From positions 54,632 to 118,631 of the forward strand of contig CAKPKL010000006.1 in assembly GCA_934167485.1 (NCBI GenBank): 64,000 nucleotides of DNA, in the 5' to 3' direction. Below, piece by piece: positions 26,111 to 34,809 of this stretch. Every line of letters starts with the position of its first letter. The stretch's first letter is position 1. Source of the stretch: an uncultured Bacilli bacterium (GTDB lineage: Bacteria; Bacillota_I; Bacilli_A; RF39; UBA660). The notes beneath the pieces are model-generated. The model searched no databases, was not told the origin of the DNA, and worked only from the letters and a program-made list of their open reading frames with translations. Both the position numbers and the translations under genes were made by a program.

Positions 26111-27229
26111 TTATTCTAATTTAGATTTTAAAACTTCTATAACTGGACGTATACCATAACTATCATTACTATTAACATACCTAATATCTAATAAACTAGC
26201 ATAATATATAATCCATGCGCGATCATTTATATTGGACATTGGTGAAATAGTCCAATAGCCACGTACTTCAATATCTGAATTATTCAAACAACCATAATCG
26301 CTACATTTAGTATATGTTCTATCATATAACCATCCATAACTACATCCACTTATATCACCTATACCTGTGGAAGAATCAAACGTACAATTTTCGCTAGCAT
26401 TGTTTAAATTTGAATCAAAATAATAATAATTTACGGTTTCTTTTTCATCCCAAGATGTATTATTTGTAATTCGTGCCACTTCATTTGCTGTGATTATTCT
26501 TGTTTTATAATTACTATAATCTACCTCATATTGTGATTTTCCTTCACCTAAATTTATTGAATAGTTTGTTGGTATTTCTGTTCCATGCCAATCTTTTGTA
26601 TCATCATTTAATTTATTTAAAAATTCTGCACTTGGCCCTGTTACATTACTTCCGTCTGAATTCCATGCTATTGTTGCCGTTGTATTATGATCTAGTAAAA
26701 GATTTACTGTGTCTCCTCCATCATCATTAAATGCATAAAATTTCATACATCCATTTTGTTTTCCTGTTCCACCTATTCCATTATATCCTGTATTACTATT
26801 TTCTTCTGTATAATTATTGCAAGTCTCTCCCTTCGTTACATCAAAATATACTACCTGACCATTTGAATAATGACATACAGTATCTTGATACTTATAATTA
26901 TATTGATTCGCATTATACGTTATAATAACAGATCCATCCATTGTCTCTTTTGTTTTTGGATTTACAACTTCTTTTGTTTCTAAATATCCTTTTGATAATA
27001 ATTTAGATAAATTAACACAACTTTCTTTTGAATCAAAATTATCATTCATACCTTCCTTTAAATAATAATCTCTAGCTGCTTCTTCTATAGTTAATTTTTG
27101 TCTTTCTAAAAGAGTATTTTTTGTATTTTTTATAATTTTATTTGTAACTATTACTGTAATTGTAGCTATAATTGCAATTACTGTTATTACTGCTAGTAAT
27201 TCTATTAAAGTAAAACCCTTCTTTTTCAT
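26111..27229 (-). CDS. Pilin-like secreted protein with Cys-rich ectodomain
   Basis: The protein is 372 residues. It begins with a type III prepilin leader and helix (KKKGFTLIELLAVITVIAII), cleaved after Gly. The ectodomain, about residues 60-372, has at least ten cysteines, likely disulfide paired, a WNSDGSNVTGPSAEF stretch, and a C-terminal module with GYWTISPMSN and YGIRPVIEVLKS. That ending recurs in surface proteins of uncultured Bacillota and resembles a sulfatase-modifying-like or C-type fold; I cannot assign it. It shares only the leader with the other three pilin-like proteins. It lies directly upstream of spoVAC with no clear terminator. Confidence 0.82.
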   Translation of the reverse strand: MKKKGFTLIELLAVITVIAIIATITVIVTNKIIKNTKNTLLERQKLTIEEAARDYYLKEGMNDNFDSKESCVNLSKLLSKGYLETKEVVNPKTKETMDGSVIITYNANQYNYKYQDTVCHYSNGQVVYFDVTKGETCNNYTEENSNTGYNGIGGTGKQNGCMKFYAFNDDGGDTVNLLLDHNTTATIAWNSDGSNVTGPSAEFLNKLNDDTKDWHGTEIPTNYSINLGEGKSQYEVDYSNYKTRIITANEVARITNNTSWDEKETVNYYYFDSNLNNASENCTFDSSTGIGDISGCSYGWLYDRTYTKCSDYGCLNNSDIEVRGYWTISPMSNINDRAWIIYYASLLDIRYVNSNDSYGIRPVIEVLKSKLE

Positions 27230-27299
27230 GACTCACCTTCTTACTATATCAATTATAAAATAAAAAAATAATATAGTCAATAATAGTTTTATGAAACTA

Positions 27300-27336
27300 G
27301 ATAATAAAAAATACTTAGTAAAACTACCAAGTATCT
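27300..27336 (-). terminator. Terminator after tRNA-Lys
   Basis: Minus-strand ATACTTGG and CTAAGTAT arms pair, with a small bulge, around TAGTTTTA and are followed by TTTTTATT. Confidence 0.55.
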
Positions 27337-27347
27337 AAATAACATTA

Positions 27348-27423
27348 TGGTGTCCTGTTAGGGACTCGAACCCTAGACCCACTGATTAAGAGTCAGTTGC
27401 TCTACCAACTGAGCTAACAAGAC
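27348..27423 (-). tRNA. tRNA-Lys (CTT)
   Basis: A full cloverleaf of 76 bases with encoded CCA is visible on the minus strand. The acceptor is GTCTTGT/ACAGGAC, the D arm AGCTCAGTTGGTAGAGC, the anticodon loop CTCTTAA with CTT, and the T arm ends in GGTTCGAGTCC. The CTT anticodon reads AAG; a TTT lysine tRNA must lie elsewhere. Confidence 0.95.
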
Positions 27424-27458
27424 AAATAACTACTAATAAAGTATAACATAAATAAATA

Positions 27459-27486
27459 AAAAATGAAATACCTATTTCATTTTTTT
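27459..27486 (-). terminator. Terminator of the gene at 27472
   Basis: AAAAAATGAAATA and TATTTCATTTTTT form a near-perfect stem and overlap the stop codon of the gene; a T/A-rich tract follows. Confidence 0.7.
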
Positions 27487-27978
27487 ATTACATTTTATAT
27501 ATTTTTTTTCATATGTATCTAGTTTTCCCTCTTGATAATAATTTATTATATCAATAATTTGCATATATTTTGCATACCTATCTTTGAAAAAATGTATTTC
27601 ATCTGAAGTTAATTTATATCCCTTTAAGAATCTTTCTATTGAAAGTATATTTGATTTTAAAATATAATCTATAATTTCTTCCCTACTTAATATTTTTTCA
27701 ATAAAAATTGAAGAAGTAACATACATATCATAATAGCCATAATATTCATCAGTATGTTCTAAATATTTACCATAAGATACAACTTTAGCTATATTAATAT
27801 CTTGATTCATTCCATCCACATATCTAAGTGTATCTTCTAGTCTCTTACAAAAATGAAATCCATTTCCCCTATTGCCAAATTCTAAATCACCGTTTACTGT
27901 ATAAAGATTTTTCTCTTTAAATTTCATGCCATATCTATTTTCCATATTATTATTAAAAGCTTTATATCCAATCAACAT
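27472..27978 (-). CDS. DUF7666-like protein of unknown function
   Basis: The protein is 168 residues and soluble. The start, MLIGYKAFNNNMENRYGMKF, then NLYTVNGDL and GFHFCKRLEDTLRYVDG, resembles the N-terminal module of phage-type DUF7666 proteins (a Gly-Tyr-Lys-Ala-Phe start and Gly-Phe-His-Phe/Ala-Cys). The rest is helical and Lys/Glu-rich. I use the ATG at 27978 because GGTGACC lies upstream; the frame opens 12 bases earlier. It could be a stress or mobile-element relic between tRNA-Lys and galE. The family call is moderate and the function unknown. Confidence 0.6.
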   Translation of the reverse strand: MLIGYKAFNNNMENRYGMKFKEKNLYTVNGDLEFGNRGNGFHFCKRLEDTLRYVDGMNQDINIAKVVSYGKYLEHTDEYYGYYDMYVTSSIFIEKILSREEIIDYILKSNILSIERFLKGYKLTSDEIHFFKDRYAKYMQIIDIINYYQEGKLDTYEKKYIKCNKKMK

Positions 27979-28032
27979 GTCGGTCACCACATATCAATAT
28001 ATTATAACATATTTTGTAAAAAGAAAAGAAGA

Positions 28033-29040
28033 TTATTTATCCTCTTTAAAATGTTTTACAAAGTTATAAGCATCCCTGCACATATCATCAATATTTAGAC
28101 TTGCTTCCCAATTAAGTTTCTCTTTAGCATAACTAGGATCTGCATAACATGCATCTATATCTCCAGGTCTTCTATCAACTATTTTATATTTAACATCTAT
28201 ATTATTTACTTTCTTAAAAGTTTCAACTAAATCAAGTACACTATAACCATTTCCAGTACCTAGATTATAACAATCAACACCTGTTTCATTATTTATTTTT
28301 TCAATAGCTTTAATATGACCACGTGCTAAATCTACTACATGTATATAATCTCTTACTCCTGTACCATCTGGTGTATCATAGTCATTACCAAACACACTTA
28401 AAATTTCTAATTCCTTATTAGCTACTTTAACAATATAAGGCATTAAATTATTTGGTATATCATTAGGATTTTCACCAATTAATCCAGATTTATGAGCTCC
28501 TATTGGATTAAAATATCTAAGAATCGCGATAGACCAAGAATTATCTGATTTATATAAATCTTTCAATATTCCTTCTATCATAAGCTTAGTAGAACCGTAT
28601 GGATTAGTAGTTGACAAAGGGAAATCTTCTTTAATTGGTAAACTTGCTGGTTTTCCATAAACTGTCGCACTTGATGAAAATACAATTTTTTTGCAATTAT
28701 TTTCCTTCATTACTTCTAATAATGTGATTGTAGAATCTAAATTATTTCTATAATACATAAGAGGTTCTCTAACAGATTCACCAACTGCTTTATAACCTGC
28801 AAAATGTATAACTGCATCTATATCATTTTCATCAAATATTTTTTCTAGTGTACTCTTATTGCAACAATCCCCTTCATAAAATTTAACATCTTTATTTGTT
28901 ATTTCTTTAATTTTATCTACTACACTTCTTTTAGAGTTTGATAAATTATCAATTATTATAACATTATAGTCATTATCCAATAATTCAACACACGTGTGAC
29001 TACCTATATAACCTGTACCACCTGTAACTAAAACATTCAT
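28033..29040 (-). CDS. galE: UDP-glucose 4-epimerase
   Basis: GalE interconverts UDP-glucose and UDP-galactose, using bound NAD. The protein is 335 residues. Motifs are the NAD site VTGGTGYIGSHTCVELL, FAGYKAVGES, SSSATVYG, the active-site YGSTKLMIEG (Tyr-X3-Lys), RYFNPIGAHKSG and RDYIHVVDLARGH. GGAGG precedes the ATG. No gal operon neighbours are present, so it probably supplies sugar nucleotides for surface glycans. Confidence 0.95.
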   Translation of the reverse strand: MNVLVTGGTGYIGSHTCVELLDNDYNVIIIDNLSNSKRSVVDKIKEITNKDVKFYEGDCCNKSTLEKIFDENDIDAVIHFAGYKAVGESVREPLMYYRNNLDSTITLLEVMKENNCKKIVFSSSATVYGKPASLPIKEDFPLSTTNPYGSTKLMIEGILKDLYKSDNSWSIAILRYFNPIGAHKSGLIGENPNDIPNNLMPYIVKVANKELEILSVFGNDYDTPDGTGVRDYIHVVDLARGHIKAIEKINNETGVDCYNLGTGNGYSVLDLVETFKKVNNIDVKYKIVDRRPGDIDACYADPSYAKEKLNWEASLNIDDMCRDAYNFVKHFKEDK

Positions 29041-29096
29041 AAATACCTCCTATATTTACAATATAAGTATACTATAAATTATAAAATTTGTACATA

Positions 29097-29126
29097 AAAA
29101 GGATTAAATTTTATAATTTAACCCTA
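29097..29126 (-). terminator. Terminator of the gene at 29127
   Basis: GGTTAAATT and AATTTAATCC pair around TATA with one wobble on the minus strand and are followed by TTTTT. Confidence 0.65.
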
Positions 29127-29378
29127 CTATTTTTTTAATTCTAAAATAGGCATACTAGATAATTTATCTGTATCTATTACACACTCACCATCTAAAGACA
29201 TTTCCCTTAATGGAATACTCATATTATTTTGTTTAGTTGTGCGAGTTGTATCTATTAAATAACTATATTTTCCAATTATATCTTCAATACTATTTAAACT
29301 ATTATTTAAAGCATTATCAATTAGTTTTAAAATTCTAAAATCAAAAAAAACTAATTTATCTCTTGTTTTGTTTGACAA
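29127..29378 (-). CDS. Small unknown protein of 83 residues
   Basis: I do not recognise this gene. It is a soluble protein with a Lys/Asp-rich start, a helix (ILKLIDNALNNSLNSIEDI) and a more polar second half. There is no signal peptide or cysteine. It lies on the minus strand between two tRNAs and galE, with its own terminator. Coding is supported only by the clean frame and the terminator just after the stop. Confidence 0.5.
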   Translation of the reverse strand: MSNKTRDKLVFFDFRILKLIDNALNNSLNSIEDIIGKYSYLIDTTRTTKQNNMSIPLREMSLDGECVIDTDKLSSMPILELKK

Positions 29379-29432
29379 TTATAATTATACTACAAATTTA
29401 TCAATCATTCTTATGTTTAATACAACTTTTAA

Positions 29433-29459
29433 ATAAAAAACTAACTATTTCTAGTTAGC
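29433..29459 (-). terminator. Terminator after the tRNA-Leu/tRNA-CAT pair
   Basis: CTAACTA and TAGTTAG pair around GAAA on the minus strand and are followed by TTTTTT. A second small hairpin with ACTCGAA/TTCGAGT arms lies between it and tRNA-Leu, near 29472-29490. Confidence 0.7.
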
Positions 29460-29500
29460 ATTTACTACTTAAACTCGAAAAGTTCGAGTAACTATCAATC

Positions 29501-29585
29501 TGGTGCGAGTGAAGGGACTTGAACCCCCATGCCGTAAGGCGCTAGATCCTAAGTCTAGTGCGTCTGCCAATTTCGCCACACTCGC
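29501..29585 (-). tRNA. tRNA-Leu (TAG)
   Basis: An 85-base class II tRNA with encoded CCA is visible on the minus strand. The acceptor is GCGAGTG/CACTCGC, the anticodon loop CTTAGGA contains TAG, a long variable arm follows, and the T arm has GGTTCAAGTCC. It reads CTN-type leucine codons. Confidence 0.94.
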
Positions 29586-29595
29586 AAATAAAAAA

Positions 29596-29672
29596 TGGTG
29601 GATCTTGTAGGACTCGAACCTACGACCGCCCGGTTATGAGCCGGATGCTCTAACCAACTGAGCTAAAGATCC
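29596..29672 (-). tRNA. tRNA with CAT anticodon, probably Ile2 (lysidine type), else Met
   Basis: A 77-base cloverleaf with encoded CCA lies on the minus strand: acceptor GGATCTT/AAGATCC, D arm AGCTCAGTTGGTTAGAGC, anticodon arm CCGGCTCATAACCGG, T arm GGTTCGAGTCC. A CAT anticodon can belong to Met, initiator Met or Ile2. The first base pair excludes initiator. The body resembles Bacillus/Mollicute tRNA-Ile(CAT), which TilS modifies. The two CAT types cannot be separated firmly by eye. I see nothing else between this tRNA and the gene ending at 29779. Confidence 0.88.
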
Positions 29673-29778
29673 ATCGACTTATTTAATATATCATATATTT
29701 TTATAAGTTGCAATACTTTTTTGAAATTTTTTTAATTCTAATTAATTTTATTCAAAAAAAAATAAAGTTTAATCAACC

Positions 29779-30198
29779 TTATTTTTGAATCATATTTAAT
29801 AAATTAATTTTAAACATATCTTTTTCAGCATGTTCTTTTGAAACCATTACTCCTTTATATGTAACCAGCTCAGAAGCATGTCCTTCACTTAAAATATCCA
29901 TAGGTTCAAATTTATCTAGCATAACTATTCGTTCATTATTATAAACTAAATAATATAATTTAATATCACCGTGAACTTTTGAAAACATAGCATCAGTTGG
30001 TAGTTTTAATTCATAAGTTGTAGTGTTATTTGATTGATTTGTTGAAATAACTTTACCTAAAAATTTTCCTTCTTTTAAAGCTGGATAATATTCAAAATAT
30101 AATTTTTTATAAGCTAACATATTATATTTTTTAATAGCTCTTTCCAGTTTTTTAAATTCATTTTCATTTACATAATCAAATATATATGTTTCTTTCAT
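29779..30198 (-). CDS. Unknown protein of 139 residues
   Basis: I do not recognise this gene. The protein is soluble, with an acidic and aromatic start (YIFDYVNENEFKKLERAIKK), then strands such as KLPTDAMFSKVHGDIKLYYL and VMLDKFEPMDIL. No membrane segment or cysteine pair is seen. AGGAGGTG precedes the ATG, a strong site. It lies between the tRNA pair and the large surface-type gene at 30300. It may be a lineage-specific soluble protein. Confidence 0.65.
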   Translation of the reverse strand: MKETYIFDYVNENEFKKLERAIKKYNMLAYKKLYFEYYPALKEGKFLGKVISTNQSNNTTTYELKLPTDAMFSKVHGDIKLYYLVYNNERIVMLDKFEPMDILSEGHASELVTYKGVMVSKEHAEKDMFKINLLNMIQK

Positions 30199-30273
30199 AG
30201 TTCACCTCCTATGTTACTCTATTTACTATAATAATCTTAACATATACAGCACCTTTTGTCAAACGAAAAAGGC

Positions 30274-30302
30274 GCAAAAAAAGTGCATAAAACACTTTTT
30301 TA
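30274..30302 (-). terminator. Terminator of the 466-residue surface gene
   Basis: AAAAAGTG and CACTTTTT pair around a loop on the minus strand and continue into a T run, overlapping the stop codon at 30300. Confidence 0.72.
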
Positions 30303-31700
30303 TATTTCCTTGACATTTCCTGTTAATTTATATCCTTTACCTATTAAATTAGAATCAAATTTACTTTCACTCCATTTAATATCTGTAATGCCTTTAACAA
30401 ATGTACAAGTTCTATACCTATAATAAGTTACATCTTTATATGTTGGAACTTTAATAACTTCATATACTGGTTTAGTAACTTCTTCAGTAACATCAACTGT
30501 TTTATATCCATAAACTGGTACTTGTTCTTCTTCAAATACATCTACTGATTTATAAACTGGTACTGTTACTTCTTTTTCAACTACATCCATTACTGGTGTT
30601 ACCTCATAAATTTCCCAAGTATATAATAAATTATTTGTACAATATGAACAAGATTCAACTTCATCTACACTTATTTGTTTATATATTCTAGTAGCTGTAT
30701 TATTTGGAACTCTTGCTCCAGATTCTACACCTATTTTTGTAGTTACTGTACCTACTTGAACTTCTTCAGTAACCTTCTTAGTTGTAGTTCCAGCCCATAC
30801 ATCTTTTTTACCTTTATATACTAATTTTGTAATATATTTTTTAACATATTCTTCAGTTTTTGTTCCTACAGCAACAGTCTCTGTTTTAGTTCCAGTTTGA
30901 ATTTTTACTTCTTTATTTCCTGTAAATTCTTTTTCAGTCTTAGTTTGAACTTTAACCGTATCAGTCTCTGTTACAGCTTCTTTTTGCCAACTAGACCAGT
31001 TATTACAATTCTCACAATCCTCAGTTACTAATTTATATTCATAAGAATACTTTTTAGTTATTGGAGTTGGTCCATTACAAGATAACTCGTAAGCTTGTTT
31101 ATTTACTATATTACCATTTCTATCATAATAGTTACCATTTACTACTTGACAACTATATCTTTCTGGATTTTCAGGATTTATAGTTTGTTCTTCGTTTTTT
31201 GTAACCTTTGATGGAGTTGGTACTCTTTTTTCACAAATTCCACCAGGACAATAATTATAACATCCTAAATATACAATTATGTAATCTTCTACATCTCCAC
31301 AACTTAAGTTAACTTTAAGTCTATATTCTTCAGAATACTTAGTCATTTCAACATATGATTTAGTTACATGGCAAGCCTTCCCATCTTTATCTTTCATCTT
31401 TAACACTAAATGTAAATCATACATTTCTTGTAAAGTTAATTTTTTTGATTCACCCACTACTTGTGGCATTCTTTCATTAGTAAAATACCCTATAGCAGCA
31501 TCTTTCATTCTTCCTACATTATTTGCAAATATTTCATCATATAAAACTGATAATCTTTCCAAATCATAAGTACTTTGTAATTTATTTACATCCCATTTGG
31601 TGGGAAACAACCATAACATTAAAAATATAAATAAAAGCACTAATAAAATTGTTAAGAAAAAGCTTTTAAATGAAAATTTATCTTTTCTTTCCTCGTACAT
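30300..31700 (-). CDS. Membrane-anchored surface protein with Thr/Val/Lys-rich repetitive region
   Basis: The protein is 466 residues. A cytoplasmic tail is followed by one membrane helix (about 14-31). The ectodomain starts with helices and several cysteines (CHVTKSY, LSCGDVEDYIIVYLGCYNYC). From about 270 there are many short alternating Thr-Val-Lys-Glu segments such as TTKKVTEEVQVGTV and VEKEVTVPVYKSVDV, ending YYRYRTCTFVKGITDIKWS. I do not recognise a known family; it looks like an extended extracellular beta-type rod or adhesin. Its transcript ends upstream of the tRNA genes. Confident as a gene, not in its role. Confidence 0.75.
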   Translation of the reverse strand: MYEERKDKFSFKSFFLTILLVLLFIFLMLWLFPTKWDVNKLQSTYDLERLSVLYDEIFANNVGRMKDAAIGYFTNERMPQVVGESKKLTLQEMYDLHLVLKMKDKDGKACHVTKSYVEMTKYSEEYRLKVNLSCGDVEDYIIVYLGCYNYCPGGICEKRVPTPSKVTKNEEQTINPENPERYSCQVVNGNYYDRNGNIVNKQAYELSCNGPTPITKKYSYEYKLVTEDCENCNNWSSWQKEAVTETDTVKVQTKTEKEFTGNKEVKIQTGTKTETVAVGTKTEEYVKKYITKLVYKGKKDVWAGTTTKKVTEEVQVGTVTTKIGVESGARVPNNTATRIYKQISVDEVESCSYCTNNLLYTWEIYEVTPVMDVVEKEVTVPVYKSVDVFEEEQVPVYGYKTVDVTEEVTKPVYEVIKVPTYKDVTYYRYRTCTFVKGITDIKWSESKFDSNLIGKGYKLTGNVKEI

Positions 31701-31785
31701 AAAAATCCCCCTTGCTTTTTAATGTCCTATATGATAGCACTATTATTTAAATTTGTCAAGTTCAACAAGTTTTTTATTTTAAAGA

Positions 31786-31808
31786 AAAAAAGGATTACTT
31801 AATAATCC
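31786..31808 (-). terminator. Terminator of tyrS
   Basis: GGATTA and TAATCC pair around a five-base loop on the minus strand and are followed by TTTTTTTC. Confidence 0.7.
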
Positions 31809-33021
31809 CTAAAAAATACTTTTTCTTACCTCTTCTTATAACAATTACTTTATTATCTATTGCAATAGAATTATTTATAATCATATTTTCATCATTGACT
31901 ACATCTCCATTTATGCTTATAGCATTTCCATTTAAAAATTCCCTTGCTTCCCTTCTTGATGAAGCTATAGAATTGTTAATTAATAAATCTATTAAAGGAA
32001 TTTCTTCATTTATTTCAAATGTAGGAACACCTTTAAAACATAATTCAATTTCAGATGATGTAAGGCCCTTTACATTTCCACTAAATAAAGCTTCACTCAT
32101 ACTAAGAGCATGATTAAATTCTTCTTCGCCATGTAAGAATGTTATAACTTCGCGTGCAAGAGTTTTTTGAGCAAGTCTTTTTTCTGGTGAAAAATTATGA
32201 CTTTCTTCTATTTGTTCTATTTCTTCTTTTGTTAAAAATGTTAATTTTTTTAAGTAATCAATAACACATTTATCATCCGTATTAATTAAGTATTGATATA
32301 ATTCATAACTAGATGTTTTATTTTTATCTAACCATAATGCATTACCTTCTGTTTTACCAAATTTTACACCATTTGCATCTAACACTAAAGGCATTGTCAT
32401 ACCATATAATTCTACATCATTTTTTTTGCGCGCTAATTCTATACCTGTAGTTATATTACCCCATTGATCAGATCCAGCTACTTGAAGTGTAACTCCCCTT
32501 GTTTCATTTAAATGTACAAAATCCATTCCTTGTAAAATTGTATAAGCAAACTCACAAAAAGTAATACCTGTATCAAGTCTTCTACTAATTATATCTTTAT
32601 CTAACATATAATTTACATTAATATATTTTCCATAATCTCTTAAAAAATCTAGTATATTTATGTCTTTGGTCCAATCATAATTGTTTACAACTTCAAAGCC
32701 AAATATTTCTTTTGCTTGACGAGTTAACCCTAAAACATTGTGTTCTACAGCCTCTTTAGTTATCATTTGTCGTTCTTTTGAAGGTTTAGGATCTCCAATT
32801 AATCCTGTAGCGCCACCAATCAATAATATAGGTTTATGCCCATAACGAGCCAATCTAGTAGCAATTAAAAAACTTGAAAAGTGTCCTATATGCATACTAT
32901 CAGCTGTTGGATCTGTACCAATATAAAATGTTAAACTTTCCTCATTTAATTTTTTTTCTATATCTGGTGAACTTATATCTTTAATAAGTCCCCTCCATTT
33001 TAAATCTTCAAATAATGTCAT
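31795..33021 (-). CDS. tyrS: Tyrosyl-tRNA synthetase
   Basis: TyrS charges tRNA-Tyr. The protein is 408 residues, usual for the bacterial enzyme. The class I motifs are PTADSMHIGHFSSFL (HIGH) and KFGKTEGNALWL (KMSKS equivalent). The YILQGMDFVHL and GSDQWGNITTG segments form the tyrosine site, and a C-terminal S4 RNA-binding domain (SSRREAREFLNGNAISINGD) follows. It ends the HAD-deoC-tyrS transcript, two bases after deoC, under a T-box leader. The nearby terminator confirms operon end. Confidence 0.95.
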   Translation of the reverse strand: MTLFEDLKWRGLIKDISSPDIEKKLNEESLTFYIGTDPTADSMHIGHFSSFLIATRLARYGHKPILLIGGATGLIGDPKPSKERQMITKEAVEHNVLGLTRQAKEIFGFEVVNNYDWTKDINILDFLRDYGKYINVNYMLDKDIISRRLDTGITFCEFAYTILQGMDFVHLNETRGVTLQVAGSDQWGNITTGIELARKKNDVELYGMTMPLVLDANGVKFGKTEGNALWLDKNKTSSYELYQYLINTDDKCVIDYLKKLTFLTKEEIEQIEESHNFSPEKRLAQKTLAREVITFLHGEEEFNHALSMSEALFSGNVKGLTSSEIELCFKGVPTFEINEEIPLIDLLINNSIASSRREAREFLNGNAISINGDVVNDENMIINNSIAIDNKVIVIRRGKKKYFLGIIK

Positions 33022-33022
33022 A

Positions 33023-33700
33023 TTATCTCTCCTCTTTTATTTGATGGTCATGCTTACAATCACATTCCATAATTTTAACACCACTACTAGTGCCTAATCT
33101 TGTTGCCCCAGCATTTATCATATCGCTTGCTGTCTCAAAGCTTCTAATTCCGCCACTTGCTTTTATTTCTAAAACGTCGTTTTTATACTTATTAATAAGT
33201 TCTACATCCTCTACTCTAGCACCATAATCACTAAAACCTGTACTAGTTTTTATAAAATTAACAAATGTTTCATTACATATTTCAGTCATCTTAATTATTT
33301 CTTCTTTTGTAAGCAAACATGTTTCAATTATTACTTTCAACACTTTACCATCTATTGCATCTCTAATTTCTTCTATTTCATTTTTTACATAATCATAATC
33401 TTTGTTTTTAAGTGCTGAAATATTAATTACCATATCTATTTCATCAGCACCATTTTCAACAGCATTTATTGCTTCGAAAACTTTTGTATCTGTTGTACTC
33501 ATTCCACTTGGAAAACCTATTACTGTACAAACATCTACATTTGATTTTTTAAGTAAGTTATGAGCAAGAGTTACATAGTATGGATAAACACACACACTAG
33601 CAAACTTATATTTTATTGCCTCATTGCAAAGTTTTTCTATATCCTTTAGAGTTGCTGTATTATTTAAATTAGTATGATCTATATATTTATTTATTTCCAT
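33023..33700 (-). CDS. deoC: Deoxyribose-phosphate aldolase
   Basis: DeoC splits deoxyribose-5-phosphate into acetaldehyde and glyceraldehyde-3-phosphate. The protein is 225 residues. It starts NKYIDHTNLNNTATLKDIEK, has VCTVIGFPSG, DMVINISALK, the Schiff-base region VLKVIIETCLLTKEEI, and VLEIKASGGIRSFETA with the second lysine. The usual DeoC start is IDHTxL as here. The gene overlaps the HAD gene upstream by one base and precedes tyrS by one, so the three are cotranscribed. Nucleoside catabolism partners are absent. Confidence 0.93.
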   Translation of the reverse strand: MEINKYIDHTNLNNTATLKDIEKLCNEAIKYKFASVCVYPYYVTLAHNLLKKSNVDVCTVIGFPSGMSTTDTKVFEAINAVENGADEIDMVINISALKNKDYDYVKNEIEEIRDAIDGKVLKVIIETCLLTKEEIIKMTEICNETFVNFIKTSTGFSDYGARVEDVELINKYKNDVLEIKASGGIRSFETASDMINAGATRLGTSSGVKIMECDCKHDHQIKEER

Positions 33701-34326
33701 TATAATTCCTCCTTTAAATCTTCAATTTTTCTAATCGTAGGATATTTGGTATTACCAAATTTATTTAAATGAAATACATTCATTCCCATTTCATATGGCA
33801 CTTTTATATCTATATTTAAGTTATCTCCAATCATAACACACTCATTGGGCTTTAAATCTCCTATTACTTCATTAAAACATTCTTTATAAGGTTTCATAGG
33901 TATAATATCTGTACCATAAACTTTATCAAAATACTTAAGAATTCCAGCCTCTTTTAATCTTTCTTTTTGTGAATTAGTAAACCAATTAGTTAATATAACA
34001 AGTTCATATTTGTCTTTCAAATATTCTAAAGTTTCTATCACACTACTAGATACTGGAGTTATTAACTTATTATACATCAGAAAAAAATCTTCTAGTAATT
34101 CTTTCGTACAATTTAAATTCAGAGTTTTATTTACTGTATTTAGTAATTTATCTATTTCATAATATTTAGTATTTTCATCTAATTCATAAGATCCAATTGC
34201 TTTAAATAAATCTTTGCCTTTAATATTTAAATTATGTTTATCTAAAACACTCTGAAAATGTATTTCATAATCTTTTGGAAAATCTATCAAAGTATTATCT
34301 AAATCAAAAATAACTCTTTTTATCAT
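33700..34326 (-). CDS. HAD-superfamily hydrolase (YjjG-like nucleotidase)
   Basis: The protein is 208 residues. HAD motifs are DLDNTLIDFP (nucleophile Asp), LTNWFTNSQKERL (motif 2), MKPYKECFNEVI (Lys) and VMIGDNLNIDIKVPYEMG (motif 4). The cap is helical. The pattern fits YjjG/YfnB-type 5'-nucleotidases or haloacid-type phosphatases; I cannot fix the substrate. It lies first after the T-box leader. Its pairing with deoC could suggest deoxynucleotide scavenging, though the leader senses tRNA. Confidence 0.85.
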   Translation of the reverse strand: MIKRVIFDLDNTLIDFPKDYEIHFQSVLDKHNLNIKGKDLFKAIGSYELDENTKYYEIDKLLNTVNKTLNLNCTKELLEDFFLMYNKLITPVSSSVIETLEYLKDKYELVILTNWFTNSQKERLKEAGILKYFDKVYGTDIIPMKPYKECFNEVIGDLKPNECVMIGDNLNIDIKVPYEMGMNVFHLNKFGNTKYPTIRKIEDLKEEL

Positions 34327-34349
34327 ATACCCTCCTATTATTTATAAAT

Positions 34350-34537
34350 AAAAAAATATTATAAATATAGGGACATGAAACACGTGGTACCACCCTACTT
34401 CATAATATTTAATATTATCTCTTAACTATAACGCATTACCGTATTGAAAGGTACTTCATTATTTTAACTTGTCTAGTTTTCATCAACCACTAAATTTCTA
34501 TTTGCCATTAAAATAATTACTACTTCTGCTTCAACTA
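34350..34537 (-). promoter_or_regulatory. T-box leader (probably Tyr)
   Basis: The minus-strand leader has the T-box antiterminator motif GGGTGGTACCACG, a Stem I region built from GTAATTATTTTAA and TTAAAATAATGAAGTAC, and a competing terminator: AATATTATGAAGTAGGG pairs with CCCTATATTTATAATATT and is followed by TTTTTTT. The tRNA whose specifier it reads would decide readthrough. A TAC codon lies in the candidate specifier position (GAAGTACC), consistent with tyrosine; a one-base shift would give GTA (Val). The controlled genes are HAD, deoC and tyrS. Confidence 0.88.
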
Positions 34538-34542
34538 ATTAG

Positions 34543-34571
34543 ATTATAACACATATTAAAATTTTTTTGAA
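34543..34571 (-). promoter_or_regulatory. Promoter of the Tyr T-box operon
   Basis: TATAAT at 34543-34548 and a weak TTCAAA -35 at 34566-34571 are exactly 17 bases apart on the minus strand, just before the leader. The -35 is a poor match. Confidence 0.5.
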
Positions 34572-34623
34572 TACTAAATTTATTTTTTATCAAATTTATT
34601 ATTAATAAATCAAAAAAAGAAGA

Positions 34624-34809
34624 CTATTTAGTTTCTTCTTTTTTTACTATATCTTTACCTTTATAAGTTCCGCAAGCTAAGCATACTCTATGTGGTCTTA
34701 CTTCCTCACCACATTTTGGACATTTAACTGTTGCATTTTCACTTATTTTATAATGTGTTCTTCTTTTTCTACCTCTAGTATTACTTACTTTTCTAAATGG
34801 TACAGCCAT
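34624..34809 (-). CDS. rpmF: 50S ribosomal protein L32
   Basis: L32 is a small zinc-type ribosomal protein. The protein is 61 residues. It has [20 protein letters not shown] at the start and four cysteines (CPKCG...CLACG). It directly follows yceD with one codon between them, the standard yceD-rpmF order. The tail is Lys/Glu-rich and slightly longer than usual. Confidence 0.95.
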   Translation of the reverse strand: MAVPFRKVSNTRGRKRRTHYKISENATVKCPKCGEEVRPHRVCLACGTYKGKDIVKKEETK

